From Candidatus Saccharimonadia bacterium (GTDB lineage: Bacteria; Patescibacteriota; Saccharimonadia; Saccharimonadales; 2-12-FULL-41-12), in the NCBI GenBank assembly GCA_023263015.1, contig JALQXV010000024.1, positions 1 through 13,261 on the forward strand: a stretch of DNA of 13,261 bases, given 5' to 3'. Position 1 is the stretch's first letter, and every line of letters starts with the position of its first letter. The notes beneath the pieces are model-generated. The model was not told the DNA's origin and did not search any database. It was given only the letters and a program-made list of their open reading frames with translations. This document shows, in pieces, positions 1-6,346 of the stretch. The position numbers were made by a program, and so were the translations under genes.

Positions 1-1
1 T

Positions 2-3000
2 GTAACCGATATGCAGACTGCCTACGGAAACAGCACTTCGCCTGCGACAATTACTACTACCAGTGCAGCTAAGGGCATCATCTTTAAATCAGGCAACACC
101 TTCAACTCATCAAGCTTATTCTCTGTACAGGCTTCTGACAGCAACGTAATGCTTAACGCGAACACCAACAAGAGCGTACTAAGCTTGAACACAAACGGCA
201 CCACAACCGCTGGTCGTTTGTACGGCAGTGCGGCCGCACCAGACACTAGCTTAGAAACGCTTACCACTGACTACACTGGTAACGGAACTGGTACAGCTGA
301 CTTTAAGCAAACTGCAGTGGCAAATGGCTACTTCTACGTTGCTAACGGCTCAACGCAGGTCGTACGAGTAGCTAAAATTAACTCAGATGGTACGCTCGGG
401 TCGTTCTCGACGGTAACTAACTTGCCATTCACAAACAGTACAACTGGACAGTTTGGCTTTGTGTACGGCGGTAATGGCTACTTATATGCGCTCGGTGGTG
501 GGCAGAACGCAACCTACGCCGCTCGCATTTATCCTGATGGCGCGCTTGGAACATGGGTGTCTCAGAACACAATATTCGCTCGTGGTTCGGCGAACGCCTT
601 TGTGTATAACGGCTATATCTATATGGTTGGTGGTATCGTTACTGGAGTTCACCAGAATAACTATATTTACGCTAAGATTAACGCTGACGGAACACTCGGA
701 ACATGGAATAGCGGTGGCAATCTAATAAATAACGGCGTGACCACTGTTACGCGTGAGGGTGTTTCCTCGGTTGTTATTAATGGCTATGTATACCTTGTTG
801 GCGGTAACCAGAATGGTACTGGTGTAATGAATACAGTGATCTATGCAAAAATGAATTCAGACGGTTCTATTGGAAACTTCAGTTCAGCCGGAACGTTCCC
901 GACCACAATTTACCGAAACGGTGTGACAACTAGCGATGGCTACATTTACGTGGCTGGCGGTATTGCTAACGGTGGAACTGCGCTATCAACAATCTACTAT
1001 GGTAAGCCAAACGCTAACGGTACTATTTCAAACTGGTACAGCACGATCCCGATGACTCACAACGGTGGCGGCACTAGCGCAACGGCTGGCGGCGGTTACG
1101 TATATGTAACCGGTGGTTCGTCAAATGCCGATGTGGCATATGGATCAGCTGCTCGTACACAGGTTGGTGGCTCACTTGACCTTGTAGGCACTAATAATGG
1201 TGATCTTGCAGAAGGTAGTGGTGGTTCGCTAACTGCTGGCAATACCCGCGTGATGGGTACACTACAGGTTACAGACCAAGTAATTCTTAACCAATCACTA
1301 CGAGTGGGCAGTAACGCGAGCATTACAGGCGACCTTTGGGTTGGCGGAACTGCGCTGTTCCGTAACGGCGCTAACTCTACTAACGCCTTCGCCGTTCAAA
1401 ACGTTGCCGGACTTGGAATGTTCTCAGTTGATACACAAGGTTCAATTGTGCAGATTGGTGCAACTGCGGCCGATGCCAGTGCAACTGTTCTAGCGCTCGA
1501 CGTAAAGAATACAGCCGGTGACCCAACCGGTGTTGATGGTGCGATGTACTACAATTCATCACTTGGTCGCTTCCGTTGCTACCAAGCGAGCGCATGGACC
1601 GACTGTATCAGTGGTTCAGGTGGTTCTGGTACGGCTTTTGTCGATGGCGGTAACACCTACAACCAAGCAGCTGATCTTGGTACCCTTGATGGACAGGACC
1701 TAAACTTTATCGTAGCTGGTACTCAGCGCATGAGTTTTGTAAACAATACCCAACAGATCATTGTTAAGCCGTGGAGTAACACAAACGGCTTCCAAGTTCT
1801 TGGTGCTGGTAGCGCACAGGTGTTCACCGTAAATACCACCCAGAACCGTATTGGTATCAACAATTCAAATCCTCAATATGACCTTGATGTCACTGGTTCA
1901 ATTAACGCTTCAGTAGACATTAAGGTGGGGGGCGTATCGGTCTGTACAAATGCTGGCTGTGTATCAACTACACAGGGTATTGTTAACGGTGGTAACACCT
2001 TTAACGCAGCTCTTACAATTGGTACAAATGATGGGCAAGACTTTAACCTAGAAGTTGCTAACCAACAGCGCCTTAGTTTCGTAAACAACAGCCAGCAAAT
2101 TATCTTTAAGCCATGGAGTAATAGTAATGGCTTCCAGATTCTAAACGGTGGTGGCAATACTCAGATCTTTACGGTAGATACTTCACAAAATAGGGTTGGT
2201 ATCATGAATACTAACCCACAGACGCAGCTCGATGTAACAGGTAGTATTTATGCCAGCGGCAACATCCGAGTTGGTTCACTTGGTTCTGCCGCAACTACAC
2301 AGCTTTGTCGAAACGGCTCAAACGAAATCAGTACCTGTTCAAGCTCAATGGCATACAAGAACAGCATTACAGCTCTTGGAAACACCGAATACGGTGATAT
2401 TCTCGACAAGATTAAGAATACCGAGATCTTCCGCTACAAGATGAACGACGATAACTCAGGTTACGTACATACCGGTGTAATTAGTGAATATATGCCAGCT
2501 GAACTGCTACAGCTTGATGGCAATGGTAACCCGATTCCTGACTGGTTCAGCGTATACGGTTATCTATGGTCAGGTGAACGTGCACTTGCCGACAAGATTG
2601 ATTCTATTGAGACAATGGTTAATACACAGGCCAATGAAATTCAGGCCCAACAGGGAAGCTTTATGGATCTAAACGTATCAGGCGGACTTGTAGTTGAAGA
2701 TTTGACGGTAACTGGCAACGCTCATATCGGTGGCAACCTTAAAGTTGATGGTCATATCATCTCAGGTGGTAATACTCCATCTGTTGCAGGTGAACAGGGT
2801 ACAGCCGCAACAGTTGAAGGTACAGATACTACTGGTACGGTTACAATTACTGTAACGGGCGCTACTGCGGCTGGTAATCTAGCTCGAGTCAACTTTGACC
2901 GTGCTTTTGCAGCCGCTCCACGTGTAACCCTAACCCCTGACGGTAACACAGCTGCAGAACTCAGGTACTACACCTCTGGACGTAGCGACCAAGGCTTCAC

Positions 3001-3064
3001 CTTATCGAGTGCCAACGCTATCGCTCCAGGTACGTACCGATTCAACTACCAAGTTATCCAGTAG
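2..3064 (+). CDS. Giant tail-fibre/adhesin-like surface protein, 5'-truncated by the window edge
   Basis: The frame is open to the window edge (codons V-T-D precede the first ATG at 11), so the real start probably lies upstream; 1017 residues are visible from that Met. Numbering from it: residues 107-370 hold six repeats of GYxYxxGG, five of them followed by an (A/G)K-type strand with a DGTLGxW-like motif (AKINSDGTLGSF, AKINADGTLGTW), which suggests a six-bladed Kelch-like propeller. Residues 502-532 carry a GDPTGVDGAMYYN...FRCY...W.DC motif. Residues 543-640 and 657-755 are a duplicated beta-rich module. Residues 777-870 resemble a Peptidase_S74 intramolecular chaperone (YKNSI...GVISEYMP...YGYLWSGERALADKIDSIE) with a coiled-coil-like end. 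Residues 885-915 look like beta-helix fibre (GGNLKVDGHI) and 930-1017 form a beta-rich tail domain ending APGTYRFNYQVIQ. Cys pairs 523/532, 645/650 and 766/776 could form disulfides. The role is inferred: exported trimeric fibre or adhesin for cell contact. No signal peptide can be judged because the N-terminus is missing. Confidence 0.85.
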   Translation, partial: VTDMQTAYGNSTSPATITTTSAAKGIIFKSGNTFNSSSLFSVQASDSNVMLNANTNKSVLSLNTNGTTTAGRLYGSAAAPDTSLETLTTDYTGNGTGTADFKQTAVANGYFYVANGSTQVVRVAKINSDGTLGSFSTVTNLPFTNSTTGQFGFVYGGNGYLYALGGGQNATYAARIYPDGALGTWVSQNTIFARGSANAFVYNGYIYMVGGIVTGVHQNNYIYAKINADGTLGTWNSGGNLINNGVTTVTREGVSSVVINGYVYLVGGNQNGTGVMNTVIYAKMNSDGSIGNFSSAGTFPTTIYRNGVTTSDGYIYVAGGIANGGTALSTIYYGKPNANGTISNWYSTIPMTHNGGGTSATAGGGYVYVTGGSSNADVAYGSAARTQVGGSLDLVGTNNGDLAEGSGGSLTAGNTRVMGTLQVTDQVILNQSLRVGSNASITGDLWVGGTALFRNGANSTNAFAVQNVAGLGMFSVDTQGSIVQIGATAADASATVLALDVKNTAGDPTGVDGAMYYNSSLGRFRCYQASAWTDCISGSGGSGTAFVDGGNTYNQAADLGTLDGQDLNFIVAGTQRMSFVNNTQQIIVKPWSNTNGFQVLGAGSAQVFTVNTTQNRIGINNSNPQYDLDVTGSINASVDIKVGGVSVCTNAGCVSTTQGIVNGGNTFNAALTIGTNDGQDFNLEVANQQRLSFVNNSQQIIFKPWSNSNGFQILNGGGNTQIFTVDTSQNRVGIMNTNPQTQLDVTGSIYASGNIRVGSLGSAATTQLCRNGSNEISTCSSSMAYKNSITALGNTEYGDILDKIKNTEIFRYKMNDDNSGYVHTGVISEYMPAELLQLDGNGNPIPDWFSVYGYLWSGERALADKIDSIETMVNTQANEIQAQQGSFMDLNVSGGLVVEDLTVTGNAHIGGNLKVDGHIISGGNTPSVAGEQGTAATVEGTDTTGTVTITVTGATAAGNLARVNFDRAFAAAPRVTLTPDGNTAAELRYYTSGRSDQGFTLSSANAIAPGTYRFNYQVIQ
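1637..1930 (+). repeat. Intragenic module duplication, copy 1
   Basis: Encodes residues 543-640 of the surface protein. It shares the order GGNTYN, DGQDLN, SFVNNTQQII, KPWSNTNGFQ, VFTVNTTQNRIGI, DVTGSI with copy 2, offset by 114-115 codons. The two copies differ at scattered positions and by one inserted residue, so the duplication is old rather than recent. Confidence 0.8.
1979..2275 (+). repeat. Intragenic module duplication, copy 2
   Basis: Encodes residues 657-755 of the surface protein, with GGNTFN, DGQDFN, SFVNNSQQII, KPWSNSNGFQ, IFTVDTSQNRVGI and DVTGSI aligned to copy 1. The closing IGI(N)NxNPQxxLDVTGSI-like segment is typical of repeats that precede S74-type chaperone domains in tail-fibre-like proteins (family knowledge), and copy 2 does sit directly before that domain. 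Confidence 0.8.
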
Positions 3065-3080
3065 TTGATTGGTTACAAAT

Positions 3081-3114
3081 GAGCCCCTCGTGCAAGCCGT
3101 ATGAGGGGCTTTTA
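3081..3114 (+). terminator. Rho-independent terminator of the surface protein gene
   Basis: Inverted repeat AGCCCCTC (3082-3089) / GAGGGGCT (3103-3110), extendable by a G-T and a T-A pair into the loop, followed by TTTTA. It lies 17 nt past the TAG stop. The T-run is on the plus strand only; read from the minus strand the hairpin is followed by CATTTG, so it is mainly a plus-strand terminator, although it also lies downstream of the convergent gene. Confidence 0.88.
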
Positions 3115-3126
3115 ATGTAAGGACGG

Positions 3127-3756
3127 TTATCGGGACAAAACTTGAGGCAGGGCAGTCACAGCAAGCGCTGCGGCGGTCTGGGCGCAAACACGCTCGGTTT
3201 CAGATATACGCCACTGAGAGGCGTCTACTAATTTAGAGTCAACGACCACGTGCAAACGCGAAAGCTCACGGTCATCTGAGGGGTGCAGGAGCTCACTACC
3301 GTCTATAATTCGACTTGGCGTTGCCTTAGTAACTTGCTCGTCTTCGCTGCCTAGGGTAAGCTGCTCGGCCACAAAGGGCGCAACTTGAGCAGCGGTTTTA
3401 CGGGGTGGGATAGCAGCATTATGAGGTAGCATGTAGCCTAGCGCTCCAAATGCCAAAGTGGCTCCTAATTCGGCGGCTTTAGCCTTACGTTCAATAGTAC
3501 CGAATCTTTCGGAGCTGCTGTGAGCTGATTCGCGGATAGCTCTGCTAATTACAACCGTTAGCTCTTGACCAATTTCAATCAATCGCGGAGCAGTAACAGA
3601 GGTCATACGATTAAACTGACTGATTTTCCAAGCACTTTTGTCGTTCAGGCCTTCGTGCGCAACGCCGCTTGCATCCATAACTCGTCGGGCTGCAATGGGT
3701 GCGCCCATAACAAGGCGAGGGAAGTTGTCTCTAGACTTAGGAGGTCTGTCATTCAT
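3127..3756 (-). CDS. Hypothetical protein, 209 aa
   Basis: I do not recognise this protein. I place the start at the ATG at 3756 (MNDRPPKSRD...). The frame extends upstream to a TTG at 3825 and an ATG at 3795, but those starts would lie across or upstream of a good -10 (TACTAT, 3770-3765) that ends 8 nt before the 3756 ATG, and none has a Shine-Dalgarno sequence. The protein has a basic N-terminus, a central Glu/Arg/Ser-rich probably helical part (residues 55-95), a moderately hydrophobic Ala/Gly/Leu segment (about 95-117) that is a doubtful membrane span, and an acidic-to-mixed C-terminal half (SEDEQ, HPSDDRELSRLHVVVDSK) ending in a second Ala-rich helix. It stops with TAA, convergent with the surface protein gene and divergent from parA. 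It could be a CPR-specific gene of unknown role; nothing in the sequence fixes a function. Confidence 0.65.
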   Translation of the reverse strand: MNDRPPKSRDNFPRLVMGAPIAARRVMDASGVAHEGLNDKSAWKISQFNRMTSVTAPRLIEIGQELTVVISRAIRESAHSSSERFGTIERKAKAAELGATLAFGALGYMLPHNAAIPPRKTAAQVAPFVAEQLTLGSEDEQVTKATPSRIIDGSELLHPSDDRELSRLHVVVDSKLVDASQWRISETERVCAQTAAALAVTALPQVLSR

Positions 3757-3764
3757 AGCACAGC

Positions 3765-3792
3765 ATAGTATGACACAAAGTTGCCAAAATAA
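3765..3792 (-). promoter_or_regulatory. Promoter of the 209-aa hypothetical gene, leaderless geometry
   Basis: On the minus strand, TACTAT (3770-3765) is followed by exactly 8 nt and then the ATG at 3756, placing the expected transcription start at or within one or two bases of the ATG. A weak -35, TTATTT (3792-3787), lies 16 bp upstream. There is no ribosome-binding sequence. Confidence 0.5.
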
Positions 3793-3897
3793 CATACTAT
3801 TAAATTTAAATGGTGGGTAGTCCAATAAGTGGAAAACATTTTACAGAGGTGGAAAGCTCAACTAGTATTAAATGGCTAGTTACAACCAATATGGTTT

Positions 3898-3903
3898 TAT
3901 GAT
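3898..3903 (+). promoter_or_regulatory. Promoter -10 of parAB
   Basis: TATGAT lies about 7 nt before position 3910, giving a predicted transcription start near 3909-3911. No convincing -35 is seen. The upstream stretch holds an inverted repeat AACTAG (3860-3865) / CTAGTT (3876-3881) that covers the -35 region and could be an operator. Confidence 0.45.
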
Positions 3904-3919
3904 ACGCTAATGGTATTCC

Positions 3920-3928
3920 AAGGAAGGG
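3920..3928 (+). promoter_or_regulatory. Ribosome-binding site deciding the parA start
   Basis: AAGGAAGGG ends 8 nt before GTG 3937. This supports GTG 3937 as the start rather than the in-frame ATG at 3910, which would sit at the predicted transcription start with no ribosome-binding site. Confidence 0.6.
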
Positions 3929-3936
3929 TTTTACCA

Positions 3937-4719
3937 GTGGTAAACAAACAAACAGTAATCATTGCGGTATTAAATCAAAAAGGTGGGGTAGGTAAGACTA
4001 CGACCACTATTAATCTTGCCGCCTACCTCGGTCGCCAAAAGCGAAAAGTCTTAGTGGTCGACGCCGATCCACAAGGTAATGCAACCAGTGGGCTAGGTAT
4101 TGAAAAGACTGAGCTCACTCAAACATTGTGCGACGTGCTACTTTCTAATGTTGACCTAAACAAAGTACTGCTCAAAACCGACTTCGAAAACATCGATTTG
4201 GTTCCAACTGATGCTCGATTGGCCAGTGTAGAAGTCGATCTTGCACAGACAGCCAATCGAGAAGCCGCGCTCAAAACAGCGTTAGCTTCAGCTCAAAAAT
4301 ACGACTATATATTAATAGACTGCCCACCATCACTTGGCTTGCTAACTATTAACGCCTTAACAGCAGCCAATCAGGTTTTAATTCCTGTGCAGTCAGAATA
4401 TTATGCGTTGGAAGGCTTGAGTCAATTATTGCAAGTCATGCAACAAGTGCAGCGCGGCTACAATCCAGAACTTGAACTGCTCGGCGTAATTATGACTATG
4501 TACGACAAACGAACTTCGTTGTCTGAACAAGTTTATAATGAAGTAAAGAAACATTTTGGCGACAAGTTAATGACGACGGTTGTGCCGCGTAATGTTCGGC
4601 TGGCCGAAGCACCAAGTCATGGCAAGCCGATCGCCGAATACGATCGATGGAGCAAAGGTGCGCGGGCTTATAAAAACTTGGCAAAAGAAATTGACGATAG
4701 GGTAAGGGGAGCTAACTAA
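3937..4719 (+). CDS. parA: ParA chromosome-partitioning ATPase
   Basis: Soj/ParA-family Walker ATPase that binds DNA non-specifically as an ATP dimer and, with ParB, segregates replicated origins. From the GTG start the protein is 260 aa. Near the N-terminus it carries the deviant Walker A box KGGVGKTT (residues 15-22) with the signature Lys, then DADPQGNATSG (switch/Walker A' region), a Walker B-like strand YDYILIDCPPSLG, and the conserved VPVQSEYYALEGLSQLL and VVPRNVRLAEAPSHGKP blocks, so it is complete and of family-typical length. An alternative start is ATG 3910 (269 aa, extra MVFQGRVLP). ParB begins one nt after the stop, so the two are clearly co-transcribed. No N-terminal DNA-binding domain is present, so it is the short chromosomal type rather than plasmid P1-type ParA. 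Confidence 0.95.
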   Translation: MVNKQTVIIAVLNQKGGVGKTTTTINLAAYLGRQKRKVLVVDADPQGNATSGLGIEKTELTQTLCDVLLSNVDLNKVLLKTDFENIDLVPTDARLASVEVDLAQTANREAALKTALASAQKYDYILIDCPPSLGLLTINALTAANQVLIPVQSEYYALEGLSQLLQVMQQVQRGYNPELELLGVIMTMYDKRTSLSEQVYNEVKKHFGDKLMTTVVPRNVRLAEAPSHGKPIAEYDRWSKGARAYKNLAKEIDDRVRGAN

Positions 4720-4720
4720 T

Positions 4721-5590
4721 ATGGCAAAGACAGGACTCGGCAAAGGCTTTGGTAGTTTATTGCCAGATAATTTTGATCAGTCAGTAATGCTTGATAAGCA
4801 GGATCGTGTTCAGAAAATGCTCATTCAGGATATTAAACCAAACCCAAATCAGCCCCGACGAGAGTTTGACCAAGAAGCCATTAAAGAACTCGCCTCATCC
4901 ATTAAGCGTTTTGGTATTTTGCAACCGCTCATTATTACTCGACTCGACGACCATCATATTATTGTTGCGGGCGAACGACGCTGGCACGCTGCTCAAAAAG
5001 CAGGCTTAAGTCATGTACCGGTGCTGGTTCGTACAACCGAAGAACTTGATCGCTTAGAGATTGGCTTAATTGAAAATATGCAGCGAGTTGACTTGTCACC
5101 GCTTGAACAAGCTGCTTCGATCGACCGTTTGCATCAAGAATTCAATTTTCCGCTGCAAGATATTGCGACTCGCTTGGGCAAATCGCATGCATCTGTAACC
5201 AATACAGTAAGACTTTTGCTACTACCAGATTTTGCTAAAAAGTCGCTCAACGATCGTATGATTAGTGAGGGTCATGCCCGCGCAGTGCTGGCGGTAAAAG
5301 ACGAAACAAAGCAGCGACAGCTGATTGATAACATTGAACAATATAGTTGGTCAGTTCGACAAGCCGAAGAATTTGTAGCTAATCTCAAAGAAGAAGAAAA
5401 GCCAGAAGTTGTTAAAAATAAAGCCGAACGAGCGGTTGTAAACCAAAAAACTAGTAAAGATCTGAGTACAAAATGGGGCTTTAAGGTAACTGTTGCTAGC
5501 AAAGGCAAGGGCGGTCGTATTGCTATGGAATTCACCTCGCAAAAGCAACTCGAAGAATTCATTAAATTCTTAGAATCTCAAAAGTCATAG
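4721..5590 (+). CDS. parB: ParB chromosome-partitioning protein
   Basis: Spo0J/ParB CTP-dependent clamp that loads at parS and stimulates ParA. Of its 289 residues, the N-terminus MAKTGLGKGFGSLLP is typical of chromosomal ParB. The ParB/Srx CTP-binding domain spans about 33-122, with NPNQPRR (41-47), GERRWHA (84-90) and ENMQR (118-122). A helix-turn-helix covers about 145-165 (LQDIATRLGKSHASVTNTV), followed by the GHARAVL helix (184-190). A charged linker (222-250) leads to a C-terminal dimerisation domain (251-285). The Shine-Dalgarno AAGGGGAG (4704-4711) overlaps the end of parA, 9 nt before the ATG. The gene ends 7 bp before the convergent lepB stop, with no hairpin terminator seen. No consensus parS is found in the window. 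Confidence 0.95.
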   Translation: MAKTGLGKGFGSLLPDNFDQSVMLDKQDRVQKMLIQDIKPNPNQPRREFDQEAIKELASSIKRFGILQPLIITRLDDHHIIVAGERRWHAAQKAGLSHVPVLVRTTEELDRLEIGLIENMQRVDLSPLEQAASIDRLHQEFNFPLQDIATRLGKSHASVTNTVRLLLLPDFAKKSLNDRMISEGHARAVLAVKDETKQRQLIDNIEQYSWSVRQAEEFVANLKEEEKPEVVKNKAERAVVNQKTSKDLSTKWGFKVTVASKGKGGRIAMEFTSQKQLEEFIKFLESQKS

Positions 5591-5597
5591 ATTTAGC

Positions 5598-6233
5598 TTA
5601 AAATTTTTCAAACTTATCAAACGGGAAGATGCGATAGTCGAGTCGTCCGACTATGTCTTTTGATGGCACGGCACCAAACGATCGCGAGTCGAGTGAGTTG
5701 CCGCGGTTATCGCCCATGACGTACACGTAGCCGTCTTTAACGGTTTCATCAATCTCGCGTTCGCCTGGTCCGGAAGTGCTGCTAATAACGTCTTTTTCTG
5801 GGCCTTCTTGGTCAATAAGGTAGCCTTGCGGGTGCTCATTATTATATACGCGCACAACACCATCCTTAACAACTACGCGGTCGCCTGGTAGTCCAATCAC
5901 ACGCTTAACAAGTTGACGCTTTTCGCCGTCTTGGCCTTCGATAAGGTTGAAGATAATAATGCTGTAACGCTTAGGGAGGTAATCTTTATTAGTAACGCGT
6001 GACCACGTTTTAGCGGTCTTAGAAACGATCAGGCGATCTTTGTCTTGAAGCGTAGTTTCCATGCTAGGGCCATCAACTTGATACGACTGGAAAACGAAGT
6101 TTGTCAGTAGTAGCGCAATCAGCGGAGCTAGTATGATGATAGCAATTGTCGAACCCCAGTCATGGAGCTTATTGCCGTTCTTTTTTGAACCAGCGGCGCC
6201 CTCAACGGCAGTTGTTGCAATATCATCAAGCAT
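5598..6233 (-). CDS. lepB: Signal peptidase I
   Basis: Type I leader peptidase (S26 family) that releases secreted proteins from the membrane by cleaving their signal peptides. The protein has 211 aa, a cytoplasmic N-terminus of about 27 residues, one membrane anchor (about 28-49, STIAIIILAPLIALLLTNFV), then the extracytoplasmic catalytic domain. Ser57 lies in DGPSMETTL and the general base Lys110 in LVKRVIGLPGD; box E is MGDNRGNSLDSRSFG (173-187). The Ser-Lys dyad is intact. The gene is monocistronic, convergent with parB and divergent from the LCP gene. The ATG at 6233 has no Shine-Dalgarno sequence; a -10 TAATAT at 6256-6251 would give an RNA leader of only about 11 nt. With HtrA and the LCP protein it makes up the envelope-processing content of the window. 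Confidence 0.95.
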   Translation of the reverse strand: MLDDIATTAVEGAAGSKKNGNKLHDWGSTIAIIILAPLIALLLTNFVFQSYQVDGPSMETTLQDKDRLIVSKTAKTWSRVTNKDYLPKRYSIIIFNLIEGQDGEKRQLVKRVIGLPGDRVVVKDGVVRVYNNEHPQGYLIDQEGPEKDVISSTSGPGEREIDETVKDGYVYVMGDNRGNSLDSRSFGAVPSKDIVGRLDYRIFPFDKFEKF

Positions 6234-6250
6234 ATAGAAGAGCTTATCAC

Positions 6251-6256
6251 ATATTA
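6251..6256 (-). promoter_or_regulatory. Putative lepB promoter -10
   Basis: TAATAT on the minus strand lies 17 nt upstream of the ATG, predicting a leader of about 11 nt without a Shine-Dalgarno sequence. The -35 region (TAATTC, 6279-6274) is weak. Confidence 0.35.
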
Positions 6257-6288
6257 GGAAGCCAAGATATTAAGAATTAGCATTAGAA

Positions 6289-6318
6289 TTTACGAATCGG
6301 GGCAAAATTAGGTATACT
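6289..6318 (+). promoter_or_regulatory. Promoter of the LCP gene
   Basis: TTTACG (6289-6294), an 18-bp spacer, then TATACT (6313-6318), with a predicted start near 6325. The roughly 22-nt leader contains a 4-bp hairpin (ACAC-TCTT-GTGT, 6328-6339) and a T-run just before the ATG. No Shine-Dalgarno sequence is visible. Confidence 0.5.
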
Positions 6319-6346
6319 GGGGTATCGACACTCTTGTGTATTTTTT

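Noticed and set aside
1873..2157. Antisense frames within the surface protein gene
   Set aside because: The sense frame has clear protein repeats; minus-strand frames here and at 22-267, 1096-1323 and 2752-2949 have no start signals and mirror the repetitive sense codons.
1..3114. Prophage tail region
   Set aside because: Only one tail-fibre-like gene is present; its right-hand neighbours are housekeeping genes and no integrase, att repeat or phage structural gene is seen.
3757..3825. N-terminal extension of the 209-aa protein from TTG 3825 or ATG 3795
   Set aside because: It would cover a plausible promoter, lacks any ribosome-binding site, and has a composition unlike the rest of the protein; MLFWQLCVILCCAM lacks the basic start expected of a signal peptide.
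3801..3909. Replication origin next to parAB
   Set aside because: The spacer is AT-rich with two GTGGAAA words, but no DnaA-box cluster or dnaA gene is visible, so an origin cannot be supported.
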